NCBI RefSeq assembly: GCF_052324685.1
Contig: NW_027506985.1
Span: 1 to 64,000, forward strand
DNA from: Brachyhypopomus gauderio
Taxonomy: Eukaryota > Chordata > Actinopteri > Gymnotiformes > Hypopomidae
Direction: 5' to 3'
Length of the DNA stretch: 64,000 nt
Positions 21,816 through 42,279 of this stretch are shown piece by piece. The translations under genes and the position numbers were made by a program. The notes under the pieces are model-generated. The model made no database searches and was not told the DNA's origin. It was given only the letters and a program-made list of their open reading frames with translations. Position 1 is the stretch's first letter; each line of letters opens with the position of its first letter.

Positions 21816-23894
21816 CTGAGTCAGTTATATATATATATATAACTGAGTATCATCTGCATAGCAATGGAAGCTAATACCATGCCTACAAATGCTTGCTAGC
21901 CTATATAATGAGAATAACATGGGACCCAATACAGATCCTTATGAGCATTCATTATTTTCAAGTACAAATTTGTAACGATCGGTCAGGTAGGATTTGAACC
22001 AGGAGAGTGATTGACCTTTTATCTGAGAATATTAAGAGATCGTTAACTACTTTAGACGGTTTCAGTGCCGTGGTGGGTCTAAGCACGTTAGGTCTTGCAG
22101 TGCCTACAGCCATGTAGCCAGGTCAGATGGGAGAGAGTAGGAAGCATGAGTATAGCTCCTCTTAGATGTTCTGCTCCCCTGTGCTGTAGGAGGTGAGTGA
22201 GCTGGAGAAGCTGAGGGAGAGGGTCCAGAAGGGCCACGCGATCCTGAGAAAGAAGGAGGAGAGACTCGGCCAGCTGGAGACGTCACTGGCAGAGGAGGTA
22301 ACACACACATACACACACACACGTATGCCTGCACCCACACACTTACGTACAAACCCACATTAATACCTACCTGGGCTTTACAATGTTTTACTGTCTCAGC
22401 TGTCATGTGATGAAGGCGAGCGGCTCGTGGGAGATCGGAGAGTCTCTGATGTCACAGAGTCAGAGACGAGCGGTGTGTGTGGCCAAGAGGAGACGAGTGA
22501 GACACACACTCCATGTGCATGCACAACACACACACACGGGCAGACATTTTGAGAAGGCACTAATTTTGGTTTTCACAAAGTTTACTACCACAGTTTTTTT
22601 TTTATGGTGGCAAGGAAGCAAACTGTGAAAACTAAAAATATGCCCATAACTGTAAACAGCTCTAGAGTCCACTCTGGTCTTGTTGGTTCATAGTTATCTG
22701 ATGTTTTTATTTCTCTAGCAGTAATACACCCAAACTCTGGTCTTCCTCTCTGCTACTCCCACTCTCTGTTTCAGCACATGCAAGGCCAGTGAAAGTGCAG
22801 CAGTTAGCAGAGTCCCTGCAGCAGATCTCTGGCCAGCTGAACACAGTGCTGGGTGAACTGGAATCTTTCACTGGGAGGAGCGTCCAGCCCCTCCCTCAGC
22901 CACCTCCGTCCTCCTCCTTCCCTCCTGCCCCGTCCTGGGCATGGACACCAAGCCCCGCCTCCTCTTCAGTGGCTCAGAACAGCTTCTTACACTCCACCAT
23001 TAATGGTCAGTGTTGGGAACGTTACTTTAAAAAAGTAATTAGTTATAGTTACTCACTACTTGTTCAAAAAAGTAACTGAGTTAGTAACTGAATTACTCTA
23101 TAATAAAAGTAACTCGTTACCAGGGAAAGTAACTATTTGCATTACAGTTAAAAAAAAGTTATATGCCAATGAATAAGGATTTTTTGAAAAAGCAGTTTTC
23201 ACATTGATTTTCTGTGCTAGGATAATGCCGATCTTTTCCAGTGTAAGGGTGGTGCAGTGTAGAGACCTGCTGTGTCAAATTGGCTTCAGAAATCTAAACC
23301 GCACTACCTGTATTAAGACTGCTCTGATTTTAGGAGTTTCCATGGATACCAGTGCCCGCTATCCCATGAGGGCTACCAGAGCATATAGTGGATACACTCC
23401 AGCAAGGTGACTACACACACTTGCACACCTGTGCAGGCTCGGTCACAATCTCTCACTCTCACTCTCGCTCACAGGATCAGTGCTGCTGTTGATTTTGAAA
23501 GGAAAATTGATGAACTCATACAGTGCTTTTCCATTATGTGTGTGCGTGTGTGTGTGTATGTGTGTGTGTAGTCTCTCCTCTGAGCTAGATGGCCAGAGGC
23601 TGCAGAGACTGATCGACGACAACAAAAGGTGGCTGGAATCACGACGCAAAGACCCAAATGTGTATCCTTTCACAATCTCTCTCCCCCTCAGCTTATACAC
23701 ATGTACGTATCACACACAAACCAGTACGGGAACAGAATGCATCATATTTTCACACACACTCTCTTGCACCCTTGTGTTCTCCTGAACCTCTGCCCAGGCC
23801 TCTCTTCACACGCTACCCAGCTGCCCCGCACACCAATGGGCTGGTCCAGCTCAGCCTGGACAAGAAGAATCAGATCAAGGTCTACCATTACTGA
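16156..23894 (+). CDS. cep164: cep164-like gene, copy 1 (complete)
   Basis: Coding exons: 16156-16237, 16621-16732, 17683-17869, 18184-18501 (or 18184-about 18258 plus 18307-18501), 18590-18733, 18864-18947, 19491-19559, 19746-19942, 20345-20504, 22190-22297, 22400-22496, 22775-23005, 23334-23406, 23475-23522, 23572-23661 and 23798-23894. All phases agree and sum to 698 codons plus stop. Residues 1-60 resemble the CEP164 N-terminus ([37 protein letters not shown]). A WW domain lies at about 56-90 with Trp 62 and 84 and the block [12 protein letters not shown] identical to human. Residues about 170-400 are coiled coil. The C-terminus is CEP164-type. CEP164 is a distal-appendage protein of the mother centriole that recruits TTBK2 for ciliogenesis. 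Human CEP164 is about 1460 residues, so roughly half, mostly the middle, is absent. Exons 10 and 14-15 are less certain. Confidence 0.85.
18059..18105. repeat. (CA)n microsatellite before exon 4
   Basis: A CA run of about 47 bp; about 37, 87 and 90 bp at the same site in the next three copies (33209, 48497 and 63704). The last two share a GCAC interruption, tying copies 3 and 4 of this site together. Confidence 0.95.
18307..18501 (+). repeat. Duplicated 30-residue coiled-coil module in exon 5
   Basis: Two 90-bp copies lie in tandem, each encoding an [12 protein letters not shown]...EQLFTLR...HLE heptad-type segment, differing at a few residues (LSQEY/VSQEH, RHEH/RQKH). The repeat is in frame and lengthens the coiled coil by whole heptad-like blocks. 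Confidence 0.85.
18933..19220 (+). repeat. Minisatellite made of the exon 7 end plus its splice donor, 5 copies
   Basis: The last 15 bp of exon 7 (CTACTCCAAACTCAG) with the following GTACTTTACCTGC...TTTGAGTGTGTG is repeated five times at about 50-70-bp spacing. Copies 1, 4 and 5 keep a GT after the CAG; copies 2 and 3 read ATAC there and have lost the donor. Six copies occur at the same place in unit 2 and five in unit 3. Confidence 0.85.
19646..19700. repeat. (GT)n microsatellite before exon 9
   Basis: A GT run of about 50 bp upstream of the exon 9 acceptor (cccccag, 19739-19745); longer in the next two units. Confidence 0.95.
19949..20003. repeat. (CA)n microsatellite after exon 9
   Basis: A CA run of about 55 bp just inside the intron 9 donor; an AAAC interruption present in the other units is missing here. 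Confidence 0.95.
20520..22080 (-). mobile_element. L2-like LINE fragment, unit 2
   Basis: Same antisense insertion as at 5501-7000. It carries a 27-bp stretch (21069-21095) absent from units 1 and 3, and reads GSKGARSNG where those units read GFKGARSNG. Confidence 0.85.
21727..21841. repeat. (AT)n with palindromic core
   Basis: The AT run is interrupted by ATAACTGAGTCAGTTAT (centre 21820), a perfect 17-bp palindrome whose AT flanks extend the symmetry to about 20 bp per arm before a second AACTGAG. Confidence 0.9.
23006..23180. repeat. GTAACT-rich repeat fragment, unit 2
   Basis: Same fragment as at 7923-8095, directly after the exon 13 donor. Confidence 0.45.
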
Positions 23895-25316
23895 AGAGGC
23901 ACAACCCACTGATGTCCATGTATGTCCAGTGCAAACAAATCAATGGATAGACAGAATACAAACATGCCTATGGACATAAGAGAACACACATGAAATTGTC
24001 AAGAGACTTCTGTATAGTGTTATATAGAATGTATAACACTAATGAGATTAAGCACAGTCGTGTGCATCTACAGTGTACAGATACAGTGTTTAAAGTGTAG
24101 TATTCAACACATCTGTCCCCTTTAATCCCTTCATACCTTTGTATGTGTTGATGCCATTAAACAACTGCTGTACAAGTTCATATCCACAACAGAAAAGCCT
24201 CATAAATCCTGATGACAGGATTATCTTGATCTAGATATTATAGTCCCTAATCTTAGTCTGAAGATGAGGATCACCAACAGAGGTTGTGTAAGCCATATGA
24301 AGGTTACAGCTTCCTAGGAGTGTTGTGCTTCACAAAACAACGTGTTTACAGATGTGACACTTGGGGACCAGACAGTGCTTAGCCTGTAAATCCTTTTCAT
24401 GTAGATATGAAATTTTGCATTTATTTTTGTAAAACGAATAAATCTGTGGTGTTTTACATCAGTGTGGCTTGTGATGTTTGATGGTGTGTGTTTCACTTCT
24501 GTGCTTACAGTAAGATCAGGAATAGACCTTCTGTTCAGCAATAGCACTTCTACTGCACACCGATTCTGCAGCACATGCCCCACCGTGGATTCTTCTCAGC
24601 TCCACCACGAGTGCAGTCAGAAGAAAGCAGAACAATGACTTGCAGCAGAGAAAAAAACTGCCGTTTTTGCACATCACAGAAAAGTGAATAAAGTTTAATC
24701 TGATTCTAGACCTGCTGTAATTGTTATTTTACCGATCTACAGGACATCCTGACACACACCCACTTGCGCTACTGAGAAAACATACAAATGCTTTATTCAG
24801 TAATCTCAACCATCAGTTATTAAAAACACAACTTTTTTTTTTTTTTTTTTACATCTGTGCAAATTAGATTCCACCATGTTCACTATCACAGAAGGACTAG
24901 TAAAGTGTCCTGGTGAACTAGAGTATTCACTCCTCAGTCAAACCCAAGAGGCCCCAAACCAACATGGAAGGGAGCAGATTGACTAACACACGACTCGGGC
25001 CACGTAGGAAAAGAAACAACAAGTACAAAATGCATTGACGTTTGCATGGCAGGTTTGATTTTTCCTACGATTTTTCCTTCCCTCTAAAGAGGAGTCACCA
25101 ACTGCATGAAGGGTCAATCACACCTGGTATTAACAATACATTTGGTGATTAGTGTGTTCACCAAATACAACTGTAAGCAGGGCCACAAAACCCACCTCCA
25201 ACATGTGTTCTGTGAATGCCTGATTGACTAGATCTAAAACGTTATCACTGTGAGCCTGCTTGAGCAGATCTGCACCACTCTTGGGTAAAGGAGATGCCTG
25301 TGGTTCGAACATTATT
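23895..25316. other. cep164-like 3' UTR and flank, unit 2
   Basis: Same content as 8812-10227. Two AATAAA signals lie about 545 and 795 bp past the stop. The T-run at about 24833-24850 is longer than in unit 1. No further gene seen. Confidence 0.6.
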
Positions 25317-25851
25317 AGAAGACCATACCATAAACTCTGCAATCTAGGTCTGTCCCCCTCACTGTGCTCATGGATCAAAGACTTTCTCACTAACAGACCA
25401 CAAGTGGTAAGAATAGGGGACCACACATCATCCCAAATCATTTTAAACACTGGTACACCGCAGGGCTGTGTGCTCAGTCCAGACCTCTTCACACTTTTTA
25501 TGATTGCAGCCCCATCCATGTCTTCAACACATTTGTGAAATATGTGATAGACAGTAGTGATAGACTGCATCTCTAACAACAACGAAACTCAGTACAGAGA
25601 GGAGATTCAGCACCTGGCACGGTGGTGCTCAGACAACAACCTAGCTCTGAACACCACCAAAACTAAAGAGATCATCAGAGACTACCGCACAGTTAAAAGA
25701 ACTGCACATGCCCCTCTACTCATAGATGGAGATGAAGTGGAACGTGTGCACAGCATCAAATACCTCAGACTCCACATCACAGCTGATCTCACCTGGACTT
25801 TAAATACCAGTGGGGAACTGTCAGGGCCCTCTACGCCCTCTCAGAGGGCCT
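25317..25851 (+). mobile_element. Dead LINE reverse-transcriptase fragment, unit 2
   Basis: Same insertion as at 10228-10762, with PQG block and degenerate catalytic region. It shares its variants (RIGDHT, NNNETQ) with units 3 and 4. Confidence 0.8.
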
Positions 25852-26048
25852 AAAAATATTCTTAAAACATAAATATATATAATATAATTTATCCAATTTT
25901 ATTTTATCTACTTACAGTTTGACAATCGACATCTAAACAATTACAAAAATATAAGCAAATAAATTATTCACCCCTGTCTATTCAATCTGTGTTGGAAGGT
26001 GAGGGGTTAAGTGGAAGCCTGTGAGTCTGTGTCTCCCCCTATCAGCAC

Positions 26049-26249
26049 TGTGATGCCCGTTGTTCGTTTACAGAGGGCCTGGCAGTTATAATTCAGCGCA
26101 ATTGGCTCCATGCACAAGATGGCGTCCATTCTGTTTCCGGCATTTGAGGGTGTGCATGAGAAGTTCCGGTCTGAGCACTTCCGTGGTTTTAGTATTAATA
26201 TCAACACGAAGAGATAGCGAGCTAGTTGGAAATAATGAGTGCATTCAGG
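26049..26249 (+). promoter_or_regulatory. Promoter-like ETS/YY1 block, unit 2
   Basis: Copy of the block at 10960-11160 with the AAGATGGCG and TTCCGG motifs kept. Confidence 0.35.
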
Positions 26250-26284
26250 GTTAAAGAGAGAAGACTGGCCTTATTATATTATAG

Positions 26285-26285
<1 letters not shown>

Positions 26286-26342
<57 letters not shown>
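26286..26342. repeat. (AT)n microsatellite
   Basis: About 57 bp of AT repeat; only about 17 bp at the matching site in unit 1. Confidence 0.95.
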
Positions 26343-26347
<5 letters not shown>

Positions 26348-26487
26348 TATACTTATTATAGTTATATAGTTTTGTATAGTTATATATATACATTGTTATT
26401 GTTTTTTTATATAATGTTTGCTTATTTGGTGCTTGTAAATAGTTTTTTTATGAATGTTATAATAACTCCTTGACCATAATTGATTAA

Positions 26488-26970
26488 CACTAGAATGACT
26501 GAAATTTCAAGATCCTGAGGACATCACCCCTCCTTCTTCCCAGTAATTAAGAGAGCCATAAGTCAGCCTTTATTATGTTAATTCATAAAGAAACACTCAG
26601 GCAGCAACTCTGTGGTACATTCAGAAAGCCCCCTAGTATAACATCTCTCTTTCACTCCCTTTCTCTGTCTCATATATATATATATACACACACACACAAA
26701 CACACACACGTTATAGTTACATATAGACATCCACACTGTATACACTACATTATTGATTGTTGTTAGTGTAACATCTCAGTCTCTTCCTTTTCTCTCTGTA
26801 ACACTAGTACTTACTACTAGTAACACTGTAACTTACCAATTTAGTAGAGATATACAGAAGAGAGCTCAATTCAATTTCATTATTTCAGTGAGGGTTATGG
26901 CAGTTTATATATGCATATTTCATGCTTGGAAACAACCAAGTCAACCAAGTATTCTTTAGTCATTCTAGTG
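26488..26970 (+). mobile_element. piggyBac-like MITE, unit 2
   Basis: 483 bp, same terminal repeats and TTAA flanks as the unit 1 copy; length difference lies in the internal (TA)n/(CA)n run. Confidence 0.88.
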
Positions 26971-27331
26971 TTAAACAACCATTATTCAGTTTCTGTATTA
27001 CATCTTTTTTTTTATTATACACTAAATGAGTACAACTTTAATGCCACCTTAATTTATTTTATCAGCTCTACAAATATAGGGCAGTTCTATATTTACATCT
27101 TGTAGTTCTTCTGTCTCTCTGTATAAGATTCTGCTCAGTCTGGTTTCGGCATTGTTTTACACATATGGGAAAGCATGGTAGCATAAAGAAAAGGACTCAA
27201 TGTCAACACATTTAAGATTTATTAAGAATCAATCATTAAAATATCATTAGTTCATAAATTTACTGCATTTTAAATAGATAACTGCCAAACGTGATGAGAA
27301 GTCATTACACTGACATGTAAAAATAAAAAAA

Positions 27332-29740
27332 TTAAAAATCTCCCTTCTCTCTAATGGTTTTAGCCACTTCACAGTCTCTGTATATGCGCTGAATGAGAAT
27401 ATCATCCTCTGCAAATACAACAAAATCACACCACTCCATACCTGTAAGTAGGAGCTGGCCTTGTACCTGCCAGTAGTAACTGTGAGTCTGCTTCAATTTC
27501 AGTGTGCCACTCCGCATTTTCAGGTAGCTACAGTCCACATAGCTTTTTGCATTGGGGCATTTAATTTCCACCAGTCCAAAGGGTGGGCTCTCAGTCGGGT
27601 CAAACACCAGACCATCAGGAGATGCCCCTAACCAGGGGGCATCAGGGTGGATGACAAACCCACAAGGCCAGTAATTGGTGTTTTTTATTCTGCAGTACTC
27701 CTGTATGGCAACCGGTTCCAGTGCCAATCCCCTCTTCATTGCAGCAGTTTGATTCACTCCCTTTCGAATCCTTTGTGACAGGATTTCTGCAGAACTCTGA
27801 CCTCTGACATGGCATATTTCCCTGAATCGGGAGGAAGTTATTCTTGGCCCCCTGACTCGGTGCCACTCCACAGAGTTGCTCTGCTCTCTGATGGCAACCT
27901 CTATCTTCCTTGCCATGTCAAATGTAGTGACAAGTGACTGCAGATGGAGGTGTTGTTGGTGACTGCACACGAACTGGCAGTTAGTAGGCTCAAGCCTATA
28001 GCCGTCTACAGGTAGAGGTGGTGGCAGAGGGGCATCTGGATGGTGTACTACAACCCAACTCACTGGTACTGGATGCTGGTAGGATATGGGACTACCCGCC
28101 TGGACTTTCCCAAAAGCTGAATCAACCAGCGGGACGTCAGCACTTATGGCCATGGTGGTGATGAGTGGAGCAATGTCGGCAGTGAAGTCCTTGTACTGCT
28201 CATCAACTTTGAGGACATCTGGATCTGGCAGCTCCCCTCGCACTGCCTTGTAACGTTTACTCCTTTGAAAAATCGAATTCCACAGTAAGGACTTTGTACA
28301 CTCATACAACAAAGGTTATACAGTAAGCAAAGCATACATAGGAAAATTAATTTTACCTTACACCATCAGCAACTGTAAACTGCTTCGGCTTGGAGGACAA
28401 AAATACCATGTCACTTACTCTGCCTGGTTTCACACCCTATTAATTACATAAAAGAATGATCACACTACTTTAAATGTTTGTTGATGTGACATAGTACATC
28501 AGCTCATAATGTAGCTTGTTGAAGAAATAATTTAACTTTGGTATGGTTGGGAACACATACTCACCATGGTTCTTGGCTTGTGCCAGCGTTGTTGTTTCTG
28601 TGCAGCTTAGGACTGGGGGTACAGCAGCCAGGTTCAGTGTGGAGTAGTGTGCAGTCTGAAACAGTAGTGCAACATTGTGGTTGCAGAGTGCTGTCCCAGC
28701 CACACAGGAGCACTCGGCCACTGCAATGTCCACCGGTACACGGTCTTCAAAGACAATCTAAACATAAAAAAAAAACCAGTCAAAATCTCAGGCTAAATGA
28801 GTGGTGTCCAATTTTATATGCAAAGGAATGGTGTGGCTGCAGGTTTTTATTCCAGCCAAATATATAACAATAGATGCTTAAACAACTGATTACACTTGTT
28901 TAATTATATGTTTTTTGCTGCTCATTATGTAGCAAATACCTGCTTCCAACCCAGACCTTTACACACAAGTCGGGACACCCCTGGGCTTAATCACGGCAGG
29001 TTATCAATTGTATCACCAAGAGTATAAGCAATATAAGTTTACTCCCTCTTACTGCAATATAAGAAATAACGATAAACTTATCTACCTTTTATCATATCCC
29101 TTGTCTCAATTTTCTTCAAATATTTTAAAGTTAGTGAATCACTGAACTGTGTTAGTAAAACAGTGTTAGTAAAACAAAGGAACAGGCGCAGGGTACAAAA
29201 TACTTACCACTGCCAAGTCATTAAGATATTTGGACCCTGCATGTATTATACTAAATATACAGTAAATAACAACTGAGGCTGTGAACCAACAAACACTGTT
29301 TTTCCTCCCTACTCTGAGGTCGTGAGGTTTTTCACTCTTCCTCATCGACCTGTAACAGGTAGCCCTGATGCTCACTCTCCCTGACGAATCTCTGTTTGAA
29401 ACTGTGGGCATTTAAACAGGACATCATTTACAATATACATAAAAGTTACACTGAATGTCATTAAAACATCTGACACTGGATACAACCGTCGTTAGAGTCC
29501 TAGTTAGACAATAAGCTCAGCTAAATCACAGGGTGGGTGTGTAGCTAACTAGGCTGCCTAGCTAGCTGTGTAATGGTGTGACATACCTTCATAGTTGTCG
29601 ATGTAACTGGATATATACATCTTATATCCTTTTTCCCTTTTGCTCCTCGGGGTTGAGCTGGCCGCTTGGACTATCCGATGCACATCGGTGATGGTAATCT
29701 TTGGTAGATCTTGGAGGCACCTAGTGTAAAACACAGCCAT
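27332..29740 (-). pseudogene. SWIM-YqaJ gene, unit 2, frameshifted
   Basis: Exons by homology: 29740-29587, 29401-29208, 28757-28565, 28436-28357 and 28262-27332. Exon 3 is 193 bp instead of 195: a 2-bp CT loss near 28592 shifts the frame after the SWIM finger (about residue 170), so the nuclease domain would not be made from the full transcript. A second lesion makes an early stop near the end of exon 5 (reads EKGDF then stop, about 9 residues short). It also has His-to-Asp in PDPHVL and Gln-to-Arg in LKMQSG. The nuclease exon itself is otherwise open with active-site residues intact. Because it differs from the intact copies by so little, the loss looks recent, or it could be an assembly error. 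Confidence 0.82.
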
Positions 29741-30130
29741 CTTCGCTTCTGCGCGTCTGTCCTGTGTGCCGGAGCGGAACTATTCACGCGCACCCTCGAA
29801 AAACCGGAAGTAGTAACACGTCATCCCGTGCAACTAGCGAATACCAGTTTCAAATGACAGTAAAATTGACCAATCATATCTTCCCTCTTAGTGGGCGGGC
29901 TTAACTGTATGATAATTTCCGCCTGCTGTGGCGACGCTAGCTGTCGTTAGCGTACCACCACTAGCTAGTTCCGATTCATTCCTTTGACGTCCTCGTGCGC
30001 GTTGTTTACATATTCCGCTTCCGAGGAACACGGAGCTGTGAACCTTATTTTGTTGGAACCTTATTTTTGTTAAGAAGTTATCTAGTACAGATATTACTGT
30101 TTATTGCGTGTCTAAAGCTGTACTGTCGTC
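29741..30130. promoter_or_regulatory. Shared bidirectional promoter, copy 2
   Basis: Same motif set as copy 1 (ETS, CCAAT, GC box, CRE-like), shifted by about 15,126 bp, with no visible change in the motif cores. Confidence 0.7.
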
Positions 30131-31282
30131 TCAGTTTTTTTCTTTATTGCAGTTAATTAGGAGAGGAAACATTTTTTTTTCGGGGGGATGGGAGCGGGCC
30201 CAGGTTTAATGGTCACGGTTCGCTACTGATATACGGTCTGTGGTATGAACCCTTTGGGTACAAGCCAGGCTGCATCAGGTTATTGTAGCAGCCTGGCTGA
30301 TTTGGTGTTTTAGTTAAAAAAATAGGAAATTGTCATATCACGTGCTACTCAACTTTGGAATGTTTGGTTTAGAATGTTTGGTTGGGAAGGTGGAATGTTT
30401 GGATTCAGTTTCGATGCTGAAAAGCTGAGAAATTGTCGCATGACATTTGGCTCTGAGAATTATCAAACCTACAATCTGAGAATCCTATCAATCCTACAAT
30501 CCTTACAAATCTTCCCAGATCTTTCTATTTTTTCTAGATCTTTCTATCTTTCTATTCTTTCAAATTTTTCATCCAGGAGATTTTTTTTACCCCAGGAGAA
30601 GTGACCAGCCAAGGCAGGAACAGAAGAACAGAAAAACTTCATAGACACACCAGGTGAGAAAAATATATTTTCATATACTGTACATAATTTTATACTTCTA
30701 TGTAAGACAGTATATTTAGTTCTTATGAGTATGGATTTCCATAGGCTTGTTCATAATTATTAAAAATTAAATATACACATTTATGTAGTAGGTTTCTAAG
30801 GTTCAGAAAAATAACATGTATATTTATTCTGCTGATGACTGTCAAGCTCTTTATTTCATGTGTACAGGATAATATAATTAATGGAGCATGGGTTATTTCT
30901 TTGATTTCTTTGACTCAGCACAATTTTCATAAATCCCACCATGTTAACATTGTCCATGTGGCCATGGAAAAAGCAAATAAAAATAAACATTTTTAAAAAG
31001 AAACAGATTTCTAACATGACAAATTCTTAAGCATTCTCCCCACATTCTGATGACATCACATGGCACCATAGCCCTTCTTATAATCACTTGTTCATTGGGA
31101 AACACTTACAAGGCATTTGAGCCTCACTGTGAGGCGTGCTGGGTTTCACTTTACCTGCTGTGGGATTTTCAGGTGTGCCCTACAACCCCCAAGAGACAGT
31201 GATCCACAGACAATATAGCAATATCTGTCTACTGCACTGTTATTCGTATAGTACATAATCTTTTTCTTAATGTTCAGTCAAC
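30131..31282 (+). other. cep164-like 5' UTR exon and first intron, copy 2
   Basis: 5' UTR donor at about 30653, intron to the acceptor before 31278. Upstream ORF starting at 30374 has the 76-codon length as in copy 1. Confidence 0.6.
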
Positions 31283-39186
<7,904 letters not shown>

Positions 39187-40608
39187 AGAGGCACAACCCA
39201 CTGATGTCCATGTATGTCCAGTGCAAACAAATCAATGGATAGACAGAATACAAACATGCCTATGGACATAAGAGAACACACATGAAATTGTCAAGAGACT
39301 TCTGTATAGTGTTATATAGAATGTATAACACTAATGAGATTAAGCACAGTCGTGTGCATCTACAGTGTACAGATACAGTGTTTAAAGTGTAGTATTCAAC
39401 ACATCTGTCCCCTTTAATCCCTTCATACCTTTGTATGTGTTGATGCCATTAAACAACTGCTGTACAAGTTCATATCCACAACAGAAAAGCCTCATAAATC
39501 CTGATGACAGGATTATCTTGATCTAGATATTATAGTCCCTAATCTTAGTCTGAAGATGAGGATCACCAACAGAGGTTGTGTAAGCCATATGAAGGTTACA
39601 GCTTCCTAGGAGTGTTGTGCTTCACAAAACAACGTGTTTACAGATGTGACACTTGGGGACCAGACAGTGCTTAGCCTGTAAATCCTTTTCATGTAGATAT
39701 GAAATTTTGCATTTATTTTTGTAAAACGAATAAATCTGTGGTGTTTTACATCAGTGTGGCTTGTGATGTTTGATGGTGTGTGTTTCACTTCTGTGCTTAC
39801 AGTAAGATCAGGAATAGACCTTCTGTTCAGCAATAGCACTTCTACTGCACACCGATTCTGCAGCACATGCCCCACCGTGGATTCTTCTCAGCTCCACCAC
39901 GAGTGCAGTCAGAAGAAAGCAGAACAATGACTTGCAGCAGAGAAAAAAACTGCCGTTTTTGCACATCACAGAAAAGTGAATAAAGTTTAATCTGATTCTA
40001 GACCTGCTGTAATTGTTATTTTACCGATCTACAGGACATCCTGACACACACCCACTTGCGCTACTGAGAAAACATACAAATGCTTTATTCAGTAATCTCA
40101 ACCATCAGTTATTAAAAACACAACTTTTTTTTTTTTTTTTTTACATCTGTGCAAATTAGATTCCACCATGTTCACTATCACAGAAGGACTAGTAAAGTGT
40201 CCTGGTGAACTAGAGTATTCACTCCTCAGTCAAACCTAAGAGGCCCCAAACCAACATGGAAGGGAGCAGATTGACTAACACACGACTCGGGCCACGTAGG
40301 AAAAGAAACAACAAGTACAAAATGCATTGACGTTTGCATGGCAGGTTTGATTTTTCCTACGATTTTTCCTTCCCTCTAAAGAGGAGTCACCAACTGCATG
40401 AAGGGTCAATCACACCTGGTATTAACAATACATTTGGTGATTAGTGTGTTCACCAAATACAACTGTAAGCAGGGCCACAAAACCCACCTCCAACATGTGT
40501 TCTGTGAATGCCTGATTGACTAGATCTAAAACGTTATCACTGTGAGCCTGCTTGAGCAGATCTGCACCACTCTTGGGTAAAGGAGATGCCTGTGGTTCGA
40601 ACATTATT
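39187..40608. other. cep164-like 3' UTR and flank, unit 3
   Basis: Same content as 8812-10227; shares a C-to-T change (caaacctaag, about 40231) with unit 4. No further gene seen. Confidence 0.6.
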
Positions 40609-41143
40609 AGAAGACCATACCATAAACTCTGCAATCTAGGTCTGTCCCCCTCACTGTGCTCATGGATCAAAGACTTTCTCACTAACAGACCACAAGTGGT
40701 AAGAATAGGGGACCACACATCATCCCAAATCATTTTAAACACTGGTACACCGCAGGGCTGTGTGCTCAGTCCAGACCTCTTCACACTTTTTATGATTGCA
40801 GCCCCATCCATGTCTTCAACACATTTGTGAAATATGTGATAGACAGTAGTGATAGACTGCATCTCTAACAACAACGAAACTCAGTACAGAGAGGAGATTC
40901 AGCACCTGGCACGGTGGTGCTCAGACAACAACCTAGCTCTGAACACCACCAAAACTAAAGAGATCATCAGAGACTACCGCACAGTTAAAAGAACTGCACA
41001 TGCCCCTCTACTCATAGATGGAGATGAAGTGGAACGTGTGCACAGCATCAAATACCTCAGACTCCACATCACAGCTGATCTCACCTGGACTTTAAATACC
41101 AGTGGGGAACTGTCAGGGCCCTCTACGCCCTCTCAGAGGGCCT
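40609..41143 (+). mobile_element. Dead LINE reverse-transcriptase fragment, unit 3
   Basis: Same insertion as at 10228-10762, in the unit 2/4 sequence form. Confidence 0.8.
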
Positions 41144-41340
41144 AAAAATATTCTTAAAACATAAATATATATAATATAATTTATCCAATTTTATTTTATC
41201 TACTTACAGTTTGACAATCGACATCTAAACAATTACAAAAATATAAGCAAATAAATTATTCACCCCTGTCTATTCAATCTGTGTTGGAAGGTGAGGGGTT
41301 AAGTGGAAGCCTGTGAGTCTGTGTCTCCCCCTATCAGCAC

Positions 41341-41541
41341 TGTGATGCCCGTTGTTCGTTTACAGAGGGCCTGGCAGTTATAATTCAGCGCAATTGGCTC
41401 CATGCACAAGATGGCGTCCATTCTGTTTCCGGCATTTGAGGGTGTGCATGAGAAGTTCCGGTCTGAGCACTTCCGTGGTTTTAGTATTAATATCAACACG
41501 AAGAGATAGCGAGCTAGTTGGAAATAATGAGTGCATTCAGG
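41341..41541 (+). promoter_or_regulatory. Promoter-like ETS/YY1 block, unit 3
   Basis: Copy of the block at 10960-11160, motifs kept. Confidence 0.35.
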
Positions 41542-41576
41542 GTTAAAGAGAGAAGACTGGCCTTATTATATTATAG

Positions 41577-41578
<2 letters not shown>

Positions 41579-41647
<69 letters not shown>
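41579..41647. repeat. (AT)n microsatellite
   Basis: About 69 bp of AT repeat. Confidence 0.95.
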
Positions 41648-41651
<4 letters not shown>

Positions 41652-41792
41652 TATACTTATTATAGTTATATAGTTTTGTATAGTTATATATATACATTGT
41701 TATTGTTTTTTTTATATAATGTTTGCTTATTTGGTGCTTGTAAATAGTTTTTTTATGAATGTTATAATAACTCCTTGACCATAATTGATTAA

Positions 41793-41976
41793 CACTAGAA
41801 TGACTGAAATTTCAAGATCCTGAGGACATCACCCCTCCTTCTTCCCAGTAATTAAGAGAGCCATAAGTCAGCCTTTATTATGTTAATTCATAAAGAAACA
41901 CTCAGGCAGCAACTCTGTGGTACATTCAGAAAGCCCCCTAGTATAACATCTCTCTTTCACTCCCTTTCTCTGTCTC

Positions 41977-42007
<31 letters not shown>

Positions 42008-42279
42008 AACACACACACGTTATAGTTACATATAGACATCCACACTGTATACACTACATTATTGATTGTTGTTAGTGTAACATCTCAGTCTCTTCCTTTT
42101 CTCTCTGTAACACTAGTACTTACTACTAGTAACACTGTAACTTACCAATTTAGTAGAGATATACAGAAGAGAGCTCAATTCAATTTCATTATTTCAGTGA
42201 GGGTTATGGCAGTTTATATATGCATATTTCATGCTTGGAAACAACCAAGTCAACCAAGTATTCTTTAGTCATTCTAGTG
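41793..42279 (+). mobile_element. piggyBac-like MITE, unit 3
   Basis: 487 bp with the same terminal repeats and TTAA flanks. Confidence 0.88.

Noticed and set aside
25130-25582. 150-codon ORF on the - strand
   Set aside because: It is the antisense shadow of the dead LINE reverse-transcriptase fragment at 25317-25851; the matching frame is shorter in unit 1.
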